From contig OY783196.1 in NCBI GenBank assembly GCA_963678675.1, forward strand, positions 23,538,827-23,602,826: a stretch of DNA of 64,000 bases, written 5' to 3'. A program made the translations under genes and the position numbers. Below, piece after piece: positions 1-12,452 of the stretch. The notes beneath the pieces are model-generated. The model did no database searches, was not told the DNA's origin, and was given only the letters and a program-made list of their open reading frames with translations. Source of the stretch: Xiphydria camelus. Its lineage: Eukaryota > Arthropoda > Insecta > Hymenoptera > Xiphydriidae. Position 1 is the stretch's first letter; the number at the start of each line of letters is the position of its first letter.

Positions 1-179
1 ATTTATAAATATTACATTTTAAATAAATACGGGTACTTATTTCGAGAGATATTTACGAAAAAAAATCTCTTTTCGGTAATATTTAATTTAGAGAGCCGCC
101 ATTATAACCTGGATTAACGAATTGCACAGGAATAATTTATCGGAGTCAATGGTGCACGGAAAAAAATGTGATATAAATG

Positions 180-545
180 ACAGTACACCAATTCGATTTT
201 CTCATAAAAAAATATTACTTTTTCTAAACTGAATTTGTATATTGTATACATATTTGATATCGCTTGAAAAAGAAAATGTACGAAAAAATAATTATTCACA
301 GAGTTATAAGCGCGTTTCTCTTTATAACATTGTGACGTCATCGAAAAGCAAGAGAGACGCACTTGTGCCAAGCAACGAGTGCGAGAGAGATATCCTTACA
401 ACACACACGGTGACGTAGCTACATTCTTTAAATCGTTTTCCAGCTTTGATAAGGCCAAAAATGAAAAGTGAAAGAATACGGAGTTGATAATTTTGTCGAA
501 ATTTTTCGAATCTGCAATAAAAAAAATTAGCGAAAAAACCGAATT
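180..545 (+). repeat. Dispersed repeat family A, copy 1
   Basis: AT-rich stretch of about 370 bp that recurs at 34365-34990 (split by an insertion) and 55440-55822 in the same orientation. Shared blocks include a CTCATAAAAAAATATT-like start, the core CAAGAGAGACGCA, the phrase GCGAGAGAGAT and a tail reading AATCTGCAATAAAA then TTAGYGA. No clear inverted ends, no protein. Class unknown; a SINE or non-autonomous element is possible. Confidence 0.7.
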
Positions 546-2193
546 GCTGTAAATTGTAATGTAGTCTGCGCTTACTATGTGACAGACGCAGGGCAATGTT
601 AAATAAACAGCAGAGTCGCGGATACATAATTTACATATCAAGTCATTAATTGTATAGAGAGTTTAGTTGCATTTGCACAAGAATATATTTAAAACTTCGA
701 CTTTGTAAGTCCAATGTCAACATTTTTTCCGTGTGTCGAAATATTAAAAAGCTCTGATTGATTTCCTCGATCCAGACTCCGCGCATCATCGTCATCTTCA
801 ACGCGGAGCGTCCCAAGAGCCCCTCAACGCGGCAAGGCACGCGTCTACTGAGAAAGGATACGCTAGAGACGGAAAGTAAGCGATGAAAATGATTAGTCGC
901 CCGGAGGCTCCGTCGCGAACGGGGCGTTCGCGTTAACAACAAGGTATTCCTTAAGTAATATCCTGGACGCTCGCCGTAGACAGCGAGTAATTGCAAGAAA
1001 TAGGCTATTAAATAATATATATATACATACATATATATATATGCGTCTAGAGAGCGTATAGGCATGCGCGTGACGTATGTTTTACTGCCCATATCCGATG
1101 ACGTACACCGTCCATGCGCATACGTTCAGAGCGATATCGCGCAGCTTATTACATTACTCAATCTCGTAAGTGGAGTCTCCAGGAGCTGCGTCTCGAAACC
1201 TCGACGAGACGGATGGTGCTTCAATGAAGTACTCCGAGTTAAACGCGCGATTAGCAGGCGTACCATCGGCGTGTACCAGACACGTTGGATCCGACGAGAC
1301 GTAGTCAGCGAACGAGTGGGTGTTCGGATATGTTTGCCAAGTGCAAATTACATTTGCCTAAACAGCTCGAGAACTGAATATTATAATAAATCACACGGCG
1401 AGTCGCCGCCGAGTCTCCGCGCTCGTTCCCTCCTCCGAGCGTTTTCCGAGTTCTCTCTAGAGGAGGATTACCGGACGCGCGTCGCGCAAGGTACAACATT
1501 TCGTTCCACGTATCAACGGTTACAGGGTAAAAAACATTCTCGACATGAGTAATTGCCCCCGTAAAGACCTTATCTCGCGGTGCGCGACCGTGCCATTAAA
1601 ATTGAATTAATCGCCGAACCGAATTTCGTCGTCGACGATTTATCGCCGGTCCGTTTTGGGTAGTGTGTCGCCCGCGAGAGCGGCTGGCGATGAAAATTTC
1701 TCGAACGCAAGTCGAGGAGGGAACGGCTAATAGATTATCTCGGTCGTACACGTGGTAAATTCAGATCCACACATACATCCCACTCGGCTCGTTATTAGAA
1801 CGCGTCGTTATTTCTCTGAAAATTTCTCTTGCGAACGTACCTATATACACTTAATATATAATATTAAATAATTTACATTAAATAATATACGTTATATATA
1901 GCTCCTTATTTATTGCGTTTAGATAATTCGTTACCTCCGACTTTTCTCCGATCGAATAATATTTACATATTTATACCTACTATATTCACGGTGCGGCATG
2001 CGCGTCGCATTTTGTTACACGCGAGGAAGGATAATAACGATAAACGAGCCGTTTTCGGCGAGATTCCACTCGTCGAATCGTTTTATCGCAGTCGCGTGAC
2101 GCGGTCCTCGCCGCGTCGAGTGTCGTTTTCGTGCCGCGCACGGTCAATTCCTCGGTTGTTGTAATATTATCGTTATCGTCCCTCTTGATATTT
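546..2193. other. CpG-rich stretch without a recognisable gene
   Basis: Contains CpG-dense blocks (about 780-960 and 1160-1720) and an AT-rich TATA-repeat patch near 1015-1040. The open frames here are arginine/serine-rich, typical of CpG-rich noncoding DNA, and match no family I know. It could hold a promoter or 5' UTR of a gene outside the window, but I see nothing decisive. Confidence 0.4.
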
Positions 2194-2346
2194 GTGCCCA
2201 TAATTATGAAAGTGGTCTAAGTCAAAATTTAAAAAAAAGAGTTTATCTGTTATTAATTTAGTTTAAAATAATGTGGTGTGAAATAACTGATAAAATCATT
2301 TTTTTTTAAATTTTGACTTATAGACCACTTTCATAATTATGGGCAC
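2194..2346. mobile_element. Foldback MITE, about 150 bp
   Basis: Near-perfect inverted repeat: the left arm starts GTGCCCATAATTATGAAAG and the right arm ends with its complement, with poly-A/poly-T inner segments and a short AT-rich loop. No coding capacity. A clear target duplication was not identified. Confidence 0.8.
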
Positions 2347-2349
2347 ATT

Positions 2350-3135
2350 TAAGTCGTTATCTTTTACGCAATTATTTATCGGGGTAACAGTGGCCATACG
2401 CGGGAACTTTTGTGGTGGTGCGTGTACCATACTCGTTATTAGGATTATTCCAATCAACATTAACACGAACCGTTACGTACCGTACCTTGTACCAATTTAT
2501 TTCGGCCGGTGCTCCGTCGCGCGCGTTAACCGCGCCGCGTATTCGTTGCGCCTTTCTACAAATCGAACGCGATCCTTCCGCCGCGCGAGTGACGCGATCG
2601 GTCATTAGTACCTACCGATCGTCGAGGATCTCTCAGCGGTGGAGCGGTGTTCTCGCGCGCTCGAGAAGACGAGCGATATGGACGATTGATCGTGTGAAGT
2701 TGAGTTTTCATTCCCCGTAAGCCGTGCGGTGTGGTACGAAGGAGTGTAGTCGATCAAAATCACGATCGTGTGTATCCACGTCGCGTTCGTTCGGTCATTA
2801 ATTATTTCATCTCGGATATCGTTTCCGGCAGCTGTCGTTACCGATTAGAGCAGGCTCGATTTTTCTCCCGAGTATCCGATACGCGCGATTTGTTCCAGTT
2901 TTGCCGTCGATTCACACACCGGCGCGCGTGCGTTGAGAAAAATAATTTGGTCAATTTACGGATGTACGAGCATGACTTCAAATCACAAAGAAGTTGTCGA
3001 AATTATTACAAGATATAGATAAAGTTATACAAAATCCACGTGCAATATTTCAGAAAGATTTGTAACATCGTTTTCGAGAAAAGTATGTTTAAAAAGTTGG
3101 GTTCTTATGCAGGGAGCTTATGGCAAGTGCAATCA
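2350..3135. other. CpG-rich stretch without a recognisable gene
   Basis: Many CG dinucleotides up to about 2930, then AT-rich. Open frames on both strands overlap, are arginine-rich and lack family motifs. A 5' UTR or promoter for an off-window gene is possible but unproven. Confidence 0.35.
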
Positions 3136-3136
3136 C

Positions 3137-3371
3137 ACGGAGAAAAAGAATTAGTTGGATCTACTGAAAATTACTTGCGGGGTCGCAAGTAAATATTTAT
3201 TTATATCAATAACATTTTTTAATGCATCAAATTGATATGTCTTCTTTAAAATCACGTGAAATAGAATGCGACTGCGAGGAAGACATATCAAAAATTAATA
3301 TGAAAAGAGATCAAATTGATCTAAATAAATAATTACTTGTGACTCCGCAAGTAGTTCGTCTGTGCCAATGA
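3137..3371. mobile_element. Foldback element with ACTTGCGG..CGCAAGT arms
   Basis: Inverted arms around an AT-rich core: CACACGGAGAAAAAGAATTA on the left, and AATAATTACTTGTG..CCGCAAGTAGT..CTGTG on the right. The left end resembles the CACTGAGAAAAA termini of several other elements in this window. Confidence 0.6.
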
Positions 3372-4370
3372 TGCGCTTGTTCTAATAAATAATACATAAC
3401 ATATTGTATCGTATTATATATATTTATTGAGCATTGTACCTTTTCCTCGCTTTATTCTGATTCCCTTAAATTACAATACATACTTTAAACTCTTCAAAAT
3501 GCTCTGATCACTAAACACCGTAGTTATAACCATAATTGAAATAATATATAAATATGGTTATGGTTATAACCATAATATAAAATATAATTGACAGTGAAAA
3601 TCATGAGTTGATTCAACTAAAATATCTCTTTAGAAATTATTATAATGTAGAGTAAGGTGTATTTTTTACTGAAAATATACATCCATATATGGACTGGATT
3701 AATGGAAAATGAATCTTTTCAAATTTTCTTATAATTTGAGTGACGATCTTACAAATGGATGGATATTTCATCTTACGCGTACCTTTTTTTGATAATTTCA
3801 AAAAGCTCTATAACTTTTATAAGAAGAAGAATGCCGAGTTCCATTTTGTAAAACCGAAGATGACCTTTGTATCTCGTCGATAATACATGCCATAAAAAAT
3901 GTGTTATATGCGTCGCGCGTCCTCCTATACACCAAATAACTTTGGTTCGAAACACTTTTCCTAAAACGACGAATATTGAAAATAAACGATGTATACGTAG
4001 TAAAAAGGCAATACTCCGTATACGAGTATAACGCGGCACGAGTAACATTTTTAACTGCTGATAAATCATGGGAAAGGACAAAAACTACATATTTTAATTA
4101 TGTATTATCGCGTAGGATTCAATAACAATTATTTGTGCACGTGATTCCGTTTCTCGTCGTTACGGTAACAATCGGAATAATTAATGCAAGTCTAACAAAT
4201 AGTTCACAGTGTACCAAAACGTTGTAAGGATCGAATCTTCCGAATGTATGATCCGTACACTTCGCGCAGCGCTACTTACGCGGATCACACACATTGCTTA
4301 TATAATCCGCGATAAATCGGGAATATAAATTTCGATGACGAGGCTGAATAAAATTAAAAGAAAATCCTAA
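3372..4370. other. AT-rich intergenic DNA, no gene seen
   Basis: Contains a small repeat of the phrase TTATAACCATAAT near 3524-3575. A minus-strand open frame at 3773-4081 has no family motif and no neighbouring splice context. It is downstream of the F-box gene, whose stop codon is at 4371. Confidence 0.5.
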
Positions 4371-7343
4371 TCATCTCGCATTGTTCACTTTCTTGAACTC
4401 TTTAGCGATTACTTCATTTATCTCTTGGCGCAGAATGCTATACCGCCACATGTCGTTGTAGGGAATTATCAAGAATTTGATCCGCGTCTTTGGCAATGCG
4501 GTGAAGAGAATCTTCTGCTGTTGAGGCAATGGCAAAAAGTCTGGTTGCGGATGCGTCAGGTTCGGTACCACCTTATCGTCTCCTATGCAGAAGAAAACGA
4601 GAAATTATAAATTTCCTAGCTGCAACGTCCAGTAGTGGGCGAAATCGTGGAAATTAGATAAAACTAATTATGGCATAAGAGAAAGATAATTTTGAAAATT
4701 GCTTTAAATTTAGCAAGTTTCAGTAGTAAAGAATATAGGTAAGCTACTTCTGAAAAGATCTTCCCCAGCTTAGATTTCATATACGGAGTACAAGATGCAA
4801 AATATTCGGAGATTTGGAACTACAAGGTCCTAAGTGGGACTTATTACTGATCACGAATTCTAATTTCCTCCGTTAAAATCGTTGACAATGACTTTTTAGT
4901 ATCTCACAAATGATGAACAAATTGGACAAATTTACGAGAGAAACCAGGTTGTACTTCGAATCTAAAAAACTTACCCTTTAAACTATCATTTCCTTCTAAA
5001 ATATACTTGGTGAACTTCAAGAACGCAGATGCTTCCCAAATTGGTACAGAATCGTCCGTGATCTGTTCGTCCATATCTTCGGACAGATAATAATCCGTTA
5101 CCTTCATTTCCATCGACGTGAAACCCCAAACGAAGTGCGTTAAGTTATTTGATAACTCCACGACGTTATCGAGAACCATTTCGTTCGACGTGGCTTGTGA
5201 TGTATAAGTCGGTATTATCAGTAGCCTTTTGATATTTTTGCAGTTCGCCAAGCATTTGTCGAAGTCGTTCATCATGTCGAAGTAGACTAATTCTAATTGA
5301 CTCAAATTTTCCAGCTTCGACACGCCCTCTAGTATCTCGCACATGCGTGTTCCTTTCTCGAGCCTCAGACGTTTCAAATTCTGCAATTTCGGCAGCACCC
5401 GCGTGCCGAATTCTTCCGGGAAATTGAAACACTCTCCGAGTTCAAGCGTTTCCAAGTTTGTTAACGATTCTAAAATGCCGATTCTCTTCATGCCGAGTTT
5501 AATCACGGTTGTCATAATCTGTAAAGAGAAGAGCAAAGAATGTTAATTATTGTGGAATAATGGATAAACGGTATTTATTTATATTTATTTCCAATTTATC
5601 CATTCATTTGATTCATTTTCATTAATCTGAAAACTATTTAATCGTAAAATTGATAGATGAAAAATATTTGGCACTGGAAGGAGAAGAGAATGGAAGGTAT
5701 ACACTTCGAATCGATAAAGATTTGTGATGTTATTTCTAATATCGAAATAATAATGCATGCAACGAATTGGCTATCCCGTCAAATTGACCTTCATAATATT
5801 GCAAATGAAAGCAGATATCTCCAATCACATATCCTTTCTTCATCACTACCATATTACGATAACAGTTTGAAATTTTTGCAGTTTTTTTCGGCTTTGAATC
5901 TAAAGCAACTGAATTAGTACGTTCCAAAATAATGACATCTTACTAAGGGCCGGTATTATAAAGTCCGGTTGACTGAAGGTTGAACTTGAACCGACGGTTG
6001 GACTGCAGTTTACGAATACGCTAACCGCCGGATCAAGTCAACCTTCGGTCAACCGGACTTTATAATATCGGCCATAAATGAGTTAGTTGAGTCAGCGTTT
6101 GCAAAGGCGAGAGATCCCCTTTCAAGTGCATCAACCTCTTCCTGACAGCGTTTCAGATTTCCAACGGACTTCAAATTCAAAGAACAGTTGCGCGTTATCG
6201 ACATTGCACTCAACACCTCCAATTGCGGGCAGTTCTTGATTACTTCCTTGACGATACTCACAGGACAGTGGTACAGCCTCAGGGTCGTAACCCTCGGTAT
6301 TATGTACACGAATTTCTTCCAGATACTGTCGTACTCCGCCGGCACATCCAGCATCTTCCTCAGATGCAAGTGTCGTGTGCCGCGGCTCTTCAACGCCTCC
6401 GCGAATCCGTTCCAATCGGTCACCTCGTGCCTATCCATCATCCGCACCGTTTTCCACAGCGAGGGATGCACAGCGACATCATTCCACATTCTACATACTC
6501 TGGCCGCTCGCAGCAGGTCCTTAACTTTAAGATACTCGAAAATCCGCAACAAGGCGTCGTAATCGCAAGAGATAAAATGTTGCCGCTGTTCAGCCTCTGT
6601 CTGACATTGTCGTCTCCTGCAATCCAAAAGCACATTTCTTGAGTACCGAACGAAATTTTGAAAGTTGACATCGCGAACATCTACGCGCCACTCCAGTATT
6701 CGCGTTATTACTACGAACATTATCATTTCTCTTTAAAAACGGTCTATATACGCATTGATTTATCCTTCACTTACAAGAGACCCCATTCCGCCACTATTCC
6801 TTTAAGCAGTGGATCTAATTGACGCGTTCAAAGTTCTGCACCACGCATGGATCCCATACGTGAGAGGGTTGGATTCAAGTGGGATATGATAAAGTAATCG
6901 ATCATACAATCGAACGCATTCGATAGAGAGAGATAGGCCACAATCACTGTATAATTTCCTTCGCTTAAACTGTCAATAGCTACATGCTTTACCCGAATGC
7001 TTGAGAAAGAAAAGGTAATGATTTGCAAATAATAACGAACTCTCAAATGAAAATTAACTCATCGAAGAGCATCAACATGCAGTTCTATACTTGAAGTGGC
7101 GTTATATTTTTGTTTCGCCCGAATTGAAGCTACTATTGCAACATGCTTTACTAGACTTTTCATTATACTAGATTAGTAGAGAATTAAAGTGGGTAAAAAT
7201 TCGTATACATCAGAATATCAACCTTACCGATCATCAACCATACCAGTTTTTCTAATTATGTAGAGAATATATAGAAAATTTGTAAAAAAAACTTACATCA
7301 AAGCCCTCTCAGGCTTAGCGCGCGCGGGTAGAAATTTTTCCAT
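4371..7343 (-). CDS. F-box / leucine-rich-repeat protein (four exons)
   Basis: Probable substrate-recognition subunit of an SCF (Skp1-Cullin-F-box) ubiquitin ligase. I rebuilt it from phase-matched splice sites: exon 1 7343-7297 (starts MEKFLPAR, ATG in CCGCCGATGG; donor GTAAGT), exon 2 6616-6136 (acceptor TTGCAG), exon 3 5518-4975 (acceptor CTCTTTACAG, donor GTAAGT), exon 4 4582-4371 (acceptor TTCTGCATAG, stop TGA). The total is 1284 nt, 427 aa. Exon 2 carries the F-box (ALLRIFEYLKVKDLLRAARV, then CRMWNDVAVHPSLWK). Exons 2-3 carry degenerate LRRs (THLHLRK-like, VTTLRLYHC, LTNLETLELGEC, LKRLRLEKG, LSQLEL). The C-terminal part reads KFTKYILEG then an exon ending EVIAKEFKKVNNAR. The exon 2 donor (GAG|GTTGAT) is the weakest junction. 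Intron 2 holds a foldback element. The partner substrate is unknown. Confidence 0.75.
5947..6073. mobile_element. GGGCCGG-type foldback MITE inside the F-box gene intron
   Basis: About 127 bp palindrome: starts GGGCCGGTATTATAAAGTCC and ends with the near-complement ..GGACTTTATAATATCGGCC. Its GGGCCGGT terminus matches the elements at 23932 and 28736. It lies about 60 bp downstream of the predicted exon 2 donor, so an unspliced transcript would run into it. Confidence 0.8.
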
Positions 7344-7574
7344 CGGCGGTGGTTGACTATGCCGTCCTGGGGCTGCAGAGCTCTCACTCACGTCCGGCGG
7401 TGATTTTATTTCTGCTATGCGAATCTCAAATAAGTATCGCGATAATATTTTTCTAATACCGTGCAACGAGAATTTAGACTTTACGCGGACCAATTTCACC
7501 AACGTTAAGCTCTGTTTAAACCTCTATTTCCGTAATAACTAATAAACTGCCGCAATTCTGAAATACATCCGAGT
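7344..7574. other. Upstream region of the F-box gene
   Basis: Short stretch between the F-box start codon and the piggyBac-like complex. Any 5' UTR and promoter of the gene should lie here. The frame upstream of the chosen ATG stays open for a while (to about 7502) without an ATG. No TATA box was recognised. Confidence 0.35.
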
Positions 7575-7731
7575 TTAACCCTCCGACGGCAATGCTCGGT
7601 TCCCCACCACTGCGCAGGGCAGAGTCAAGCGTGAGACCTTAGTGTAGTGGGGAGAGAGTGACAGTGCCGTCGCTACCCGTACGGTCGCTGGGCACCGACG
7701 AAACGTTGAAAGTTACCTGCGGTGTGATTTA

Positions 7732-8019
7732 CAGTGGTCCCTCTATTACTCCCGTCCTCCATTACTCGCACAAGAGGGGAAGTGATTGCCCCCACTCCTC
7801 CCGTGACGCCATAACTGCTGTCATAGCATGAAGTGCGCACAGAGGTGCGCATGAAAATACAGAGAGGAGAAGCCGGTACCGTAGAATGGTAGAAACCGCG
7901 CTGTTCCTTTCTGTTGCCACGCCTCCATTGAGGTGAGTGAGGGTTGAAGCGAAGCTTCTCTAACTCAGAATTCTGCGAATTTACAGCCCCGAGACGCGCG
8001 AGTAATAGAGAGACCACTG
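7732..8019. mobile_element. pogo/Tigger-like MITE (copy 1)
   Basis: Ends CAGTGGTCCCTCTATTACTC / complement, flanked by TA on both sides (7730-7731 and 8020-8021), as in the pogo branch of Tc1/mariner. 288 bp, no transposase. A related 191-bp copy lies at 23707-23897. Confidence 0.85.
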
Positions 8020-8279
8020 TACGTGGAATGTTGAAGCGATCCCCTATACCTGAGAGATAAGCTAGATATTAGATTTACCGGAAGGGTCACCTATTGTGTT
8101 CTGACAAGCGTGGGCTGCGAGTGCGATCGCAGGTACGCACCCTCTCCGACCAGGGGACGGCCAGGCCACGGGACGGAATAAACAGTCCCCTGCAATCGGG
8201 ATGCGGGTGCACTCGCAGTCCCGCGCCTTCGCGGATAGTTGCGATAAACGCTAGCTTCTAGAGGTGGAGTGCCGACTTC

Positions 8280-10492
8280 CCCGAGGCGAAATTTCTATAT
8301 TCACTTTGACACTGAACACCCTGCTAGTTTCCCTTGCGCTAGCAGTGTCTTCAGTGTCAAAGTAGTGTTCATGTCCATGTGAAAATGACACTGACTTTGA
8401 CACTGCTGACCCTACATAATTCCATTTTCGGTAGTAGCAGGGTCAAGTCAGTGTCTTTGAACGCAAACTTTCTATACTCATTTTGACACTGGTGACCCTG
8501 CTATTCAGGGTCTTCAGCGTGGTTAGCAGGTAGCTGAAATTCAGGGTATTCAGGTTGGAAATAGGGTTTTCATATGTATGCGATCTATGTAAACTCCACA
8601 GAAAGTATAGGACTAGAATTTTGCTACTTCAAATTGTTGCAGTGCCTTGATAATTTCTTCCTTATGATACACATAAAAATAATTTTGTTACCGAATTTTT
8701 TAAACATTATTTAACAGATCTATGAAGTAGTTCTATACTTTTTGCAGAGTCTATCGACTGCATACATTTTTAATACAGAAGTTTACAACATGATGAATAT
8801 CATTTAAAAGTTAATTATATTATAAATACATATTCACATAATATGTATAGTTATATAATTGCAATATGATATTTATAGTATTTATAATATATATTCATAT
8901 TATTTATAATTATATAGTAATAACGTAATATTTATAGTATTTGTAATATATATTCATAATATTTATAGTTATATAGTAATAATATAATTCAATATCATAA
9001 AATAAAAAAATCTGCAATATACAAAATTGATTTTCACTTGACTAACATTTTTAGAACTATTTCCGGTTGTTGTTGATGTAGCAACTACTGGAACTGCTGC
9101 AGCAACGTTTCTAGAATACATCATTTTAATTCGCAATCATATTACTGCATGTAAGTGATTAAAGCTTTAAAATTGATTTACTTACCAAGCAATCCTTTGA
9201 ATAATTTCGGATTTACTCCAGGTCGGGACGTTCTTTTTATTAGATGCCTCTCCGCGTTCGATGGCCGTCCTACTTTTGATTTTCTCGCTTCCTCTTTTCT
9301 TCCCGGTTTCACTCGCCCGCGATCCTCCTTATCGACCATCGTTTCTCTTCGCTGAATACTTCCTACCTTACCTCCTCCCCGCTTGACCATCTGATCTAAC
9401 CTCCTAAACTTGCCCTAACCTCTATCTTTCCCCCGCTTTCCTTTTCCGTAATTTCTGCCTTTCTTCCTCTTCCCGCACTTATCTATTATCTTATCAGGTG
9501 CCTATCTATCTTTCCTTCACGCTTGCCTCATTTTTCGGCTTCCCTATACCTATATTCACTTATTTCTTCGCTTTTCACTCACTCCCTCTCACACGTCAAC
9601 CGCATGCTTCCACTACCGCTAACCAAGTCTTAAAATAAGAATTCTTTTGTCAACATTTTTCTAAATTTGTTATTATATCTTTTGATAAATATTCTTGCAT
9701 AGACGCAAATCATCCTACATTAATTGATTGTCTTTGATTTACTATAATATGTGCTTTTTAATATATGCTGCATAGAAGTAAAAGGTATTGAAATTCAAAA
9801 TTACGAGTAAAAAACTTATATTTCAAGAACTTAGAGAAATTGTTAGAGTTTCGGACTTAGAATATTTTCAACATGACGAACGAGACAGAAAAATGTCGGT
9901 CTCCTGCATGCAGGGACTTGAAAATAATAAATTTTCTAAGTCCGAAAAACTGACAATTTTTCTAAGTTCTTGAAATATAAGTTTTTTATTCATAATTTTG
10001 AATTTCAATACCTTTTGCTTCTATGCAGTTAAGGGGCTCTGGCGTGTGTTCAGCGTCAAGTAAAAATCATAGAGAGGCATAGCAGTGTGTTCAGTGTCAA
10101 AATGAATATAAAATCTTCGACTTGGGCAAGAGCAGTGTGTTCAGGGTCTAAATGAGTATGAAAATAAAATTTCCGGTTGAACCTTATTCGACACTGACGA
10201 CCCTTCTATTGGTTAGAATGAAAGAATGTAGCGTAGTCAGGGTGAAAGCAGCGCCGAAACAGTGTGTTCAGGGTGAAGTAAGGGTCATAGAGGGGCATAG
10301 CAGTGTCTTCAGTGTCAAAGTAGTGTTCATGTCCATGTGAAAATGACACTGACTTGGACACTGCTGACCCTACGTAATTCCATTTTCGGTAGTAGCAGGG
10401 TGAAAGCAGCGTCGAAACAGTGTGTTCAGGGTGAAGTAAGGGTCATAGCAGGGTGTTCAGTGTCAAAATGAATATAGAAATTTCGCCTCGGG
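8280..10492. mobile_element. Large inverted-repeat element with ..ACACTG.. sub-repeats
   Basis: The left end CCCGAGGCGAAATTTCTATA is mirrored at the right end. Both arms contain reiterated short phrases (AGTGTCTTCAGTGTCAAAG, CACTGCTGACCCTAC, AGCAGGGTGTTCAGTGT) in several copies, so the termini look like degenerate subterminal repeat arrays. The middle holds an AT-rich segment (8600-9050), a pyrimidine-rich segment (9240-9610) and a nested palindrome (9768-10028). No transposase frame. Confidence 0.7.
9768..10028. mobile_element. Foldback MITE nested in the 8.3-10.5 kb element
   Basis: Long near-perfect palindrome: left arm CTGCATAGAAGTAAAAGGTA.., right arm its complement ending CTTCTATGCAG. 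The inner arms contain TTTCAAGAACTTAGA / TCTAAGTTCTTGAAA and a short GC-richer loop. Confidence 0.8.
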
Positions 10493-11103
10493 TCCAAGGA
10501 TGACCGTTCGGAAAGGACCCGACATCTGGCTTCTTCGGACCAAGGGACCGGCCCAGCCTTCAAGGAAAAGTCTAGCGGATCCTACGGTCAGGGGCGAGTA
10601 ATGAGTCCTCCTGACCGTGAGAAACGGAAGGCAGAAAGGTAGAGGCATCCCTCCTCCAACCAATTAGGGGGTGTAGCGTCTACCGACGCTACCCCTACTA
10701 CCCGTCACCTTCCCGCCGCTTTCTAAATATAAAGGTAAGTCTATACCGGGATATAAAATGTTGGCAACATATTGGCAACACGATAATATCGGTGTGTCAA
10801 CATGTATTCCGTTGACTAGCAACAAGTCGACGGATACTCGGCAACAGCCAGTATCCCGAATGTAGGTACAAACCGGGATACAAAATGTTGGCAACTTGTT
10901 GGCAACACGGGTATTCCGTCGACTAGCGACAATTTAATTGCTGTTCGTAAACTGCGGGCGGCATGACATCAAAGAAAGCTGTTGCCTGTGTGTGTTGCTT
11001 GTATCCGTGTTTCCCATTGGAAATGGGAAACATCGCTCTGTTTGGACGGTTCCGTCGACGAGAGACGTTCAATGAGACTAGTGACGTTTCCTTTCGCTGA
11101 TTT

Positions 11104-11345
11104 ATTTACCTACCTACACCCTGCGACTCGGATTTTGTCGCTGATGACTTTTCAAAAATATTATTTTTAAACGTACTAACCAATGATTAATCAATCCTCA
11201 TACTTTCTTTAACGAGAGTAGACGCCACCGTAGCTAATGAGGGCATGAGAATTAATTGTTCATTGATTAGTACATTTAAAAATAACATTTAAAAAAAGTC
11301 GCCAGCAACAGAATCCGAGTCGCAGGGTGTACCTAACTACCTACC
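11104..11345. repeat. Nested foldback, about 240 bp
   Basis: The left arm CACCCTGCGACTCGGATTTT.. is mirrored by ..GAATCCGAGTCGCAGGGTGT on the right. The inner arms share TTATTTTTAAACGTACTAA / TTAGTACATTTAAAAATAA. Confidence 0.7.
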
Positions 11346-11365
11346 TATACCTATCTACCCACCCA

Positions 11366-11369
11366 CCTA

Positions 11370-11412
<43 letters not shown>
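11366..11412. repeat. (CCTG)n microsatellite
   Basis: About eleven CCTG units in a row, flanked by (CCTA)n-like sequence. Confidence 0.9.
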
Positions 11413-12094
11413 ACCTATTCCTTCGCACGAAGGACAGAATTTCAGAAGGTCGATTCAAACCTCTTAATAGTATCGATCATAAATAACTCACCGACTATGA
11501 TTAATCGCGTCATCAGCGAAGCAGTTTGTGGGGATCGTGTAGAGATCCCGCACGCTGGAGAAACGGAGGAAGGAAAGAACACATGATTCGAAGAAAGATT
11601 TAAAGCGGTAATGTTAATGTAGATTTAAAAGGGAAGATTAAATATGAAAGTACGTTACACGAATTTATGATGATACTTAGAAAAACGTTCTATGGTTGAT
11701 TTATTTCTAAACGGTGCACACACTACTCTCTATATTTATTGCATAAATTTTTCATTGAATGCCACATTATACGGGCCGCACAGTGTTCACATGGCAGATC
11801 GGACGGCGTATCGCATTTCTCATTTTACAAAACAGTACTCTCTCATCACATGTGTATGTTCTTTCTAGATTGAAAAGAAAGGCAGCGAAAAATTGACAGC
11901 AATCGTGCATAAGTAGGCATTTTTTACTGAATTCGTCGGATCAATTATTTATAGTTTTGCGTCGCAGTATTTATATGGTGGTTCAGGCTGTATTGAAAAA
12001 TATAGAAAAACTTTGTTGACGGTTCCATTTTTAAATGTCAACACTCTATTTCGTTTGGACGCTCAACTGGTTCTGACCGCATGTATTCGGATAC

Positions 12095-12452
12095 AAGTCG
12101 ATATACCGTATGTCCCACTCTGTACGGGCCAGTTTGAAAGTTACCTTCAGGGAGGCTTGGTCGGTAATCGAAACATTTAATACCGGTAGAAGTCGAGTCG
12201 ATAGTTAGAGTTGGTGTCAATTCGGGAGATCGAAGCGTCTAACCTCGAAATTATGAATTTGTGAATAATGGTGAGTAATTTCCATTATTCATAAGTTCAT
12301 AATTTCGAAGTTAGACGCTTCGATATCACCCGAATTGACACCAACTCTAACTACCGACTCGACTTCTACCGGTATTAAATGACTCAAGTACCGACCAAGC
12401 CTCCCCGAAGGTAACTTCAAACTGGCCCGTACAGAGTGGGACATACGGTATC
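12095..12452. mobile_element. Foldback MITE with about 170-bp arms
   Basis: Both arms contain ATACCGTATGTCCCACTCTG, AATACCGGTAGAAGTCGAGT and GAAGCGTCTAAC.TCGAAATT, in opposite orientation around CCATTATTC..GAATAATGG. A small number of mismatches indicates moderate age. Confidence 0.85.

Noticed and set aside
1064..1552. 162-codon open frame in CpG-rich DNA
   Set aside because: Arginine/serine-rich composition, overlapping frames on the other strand, no motif. Stop codons are scarce in CpG-rich DNA.
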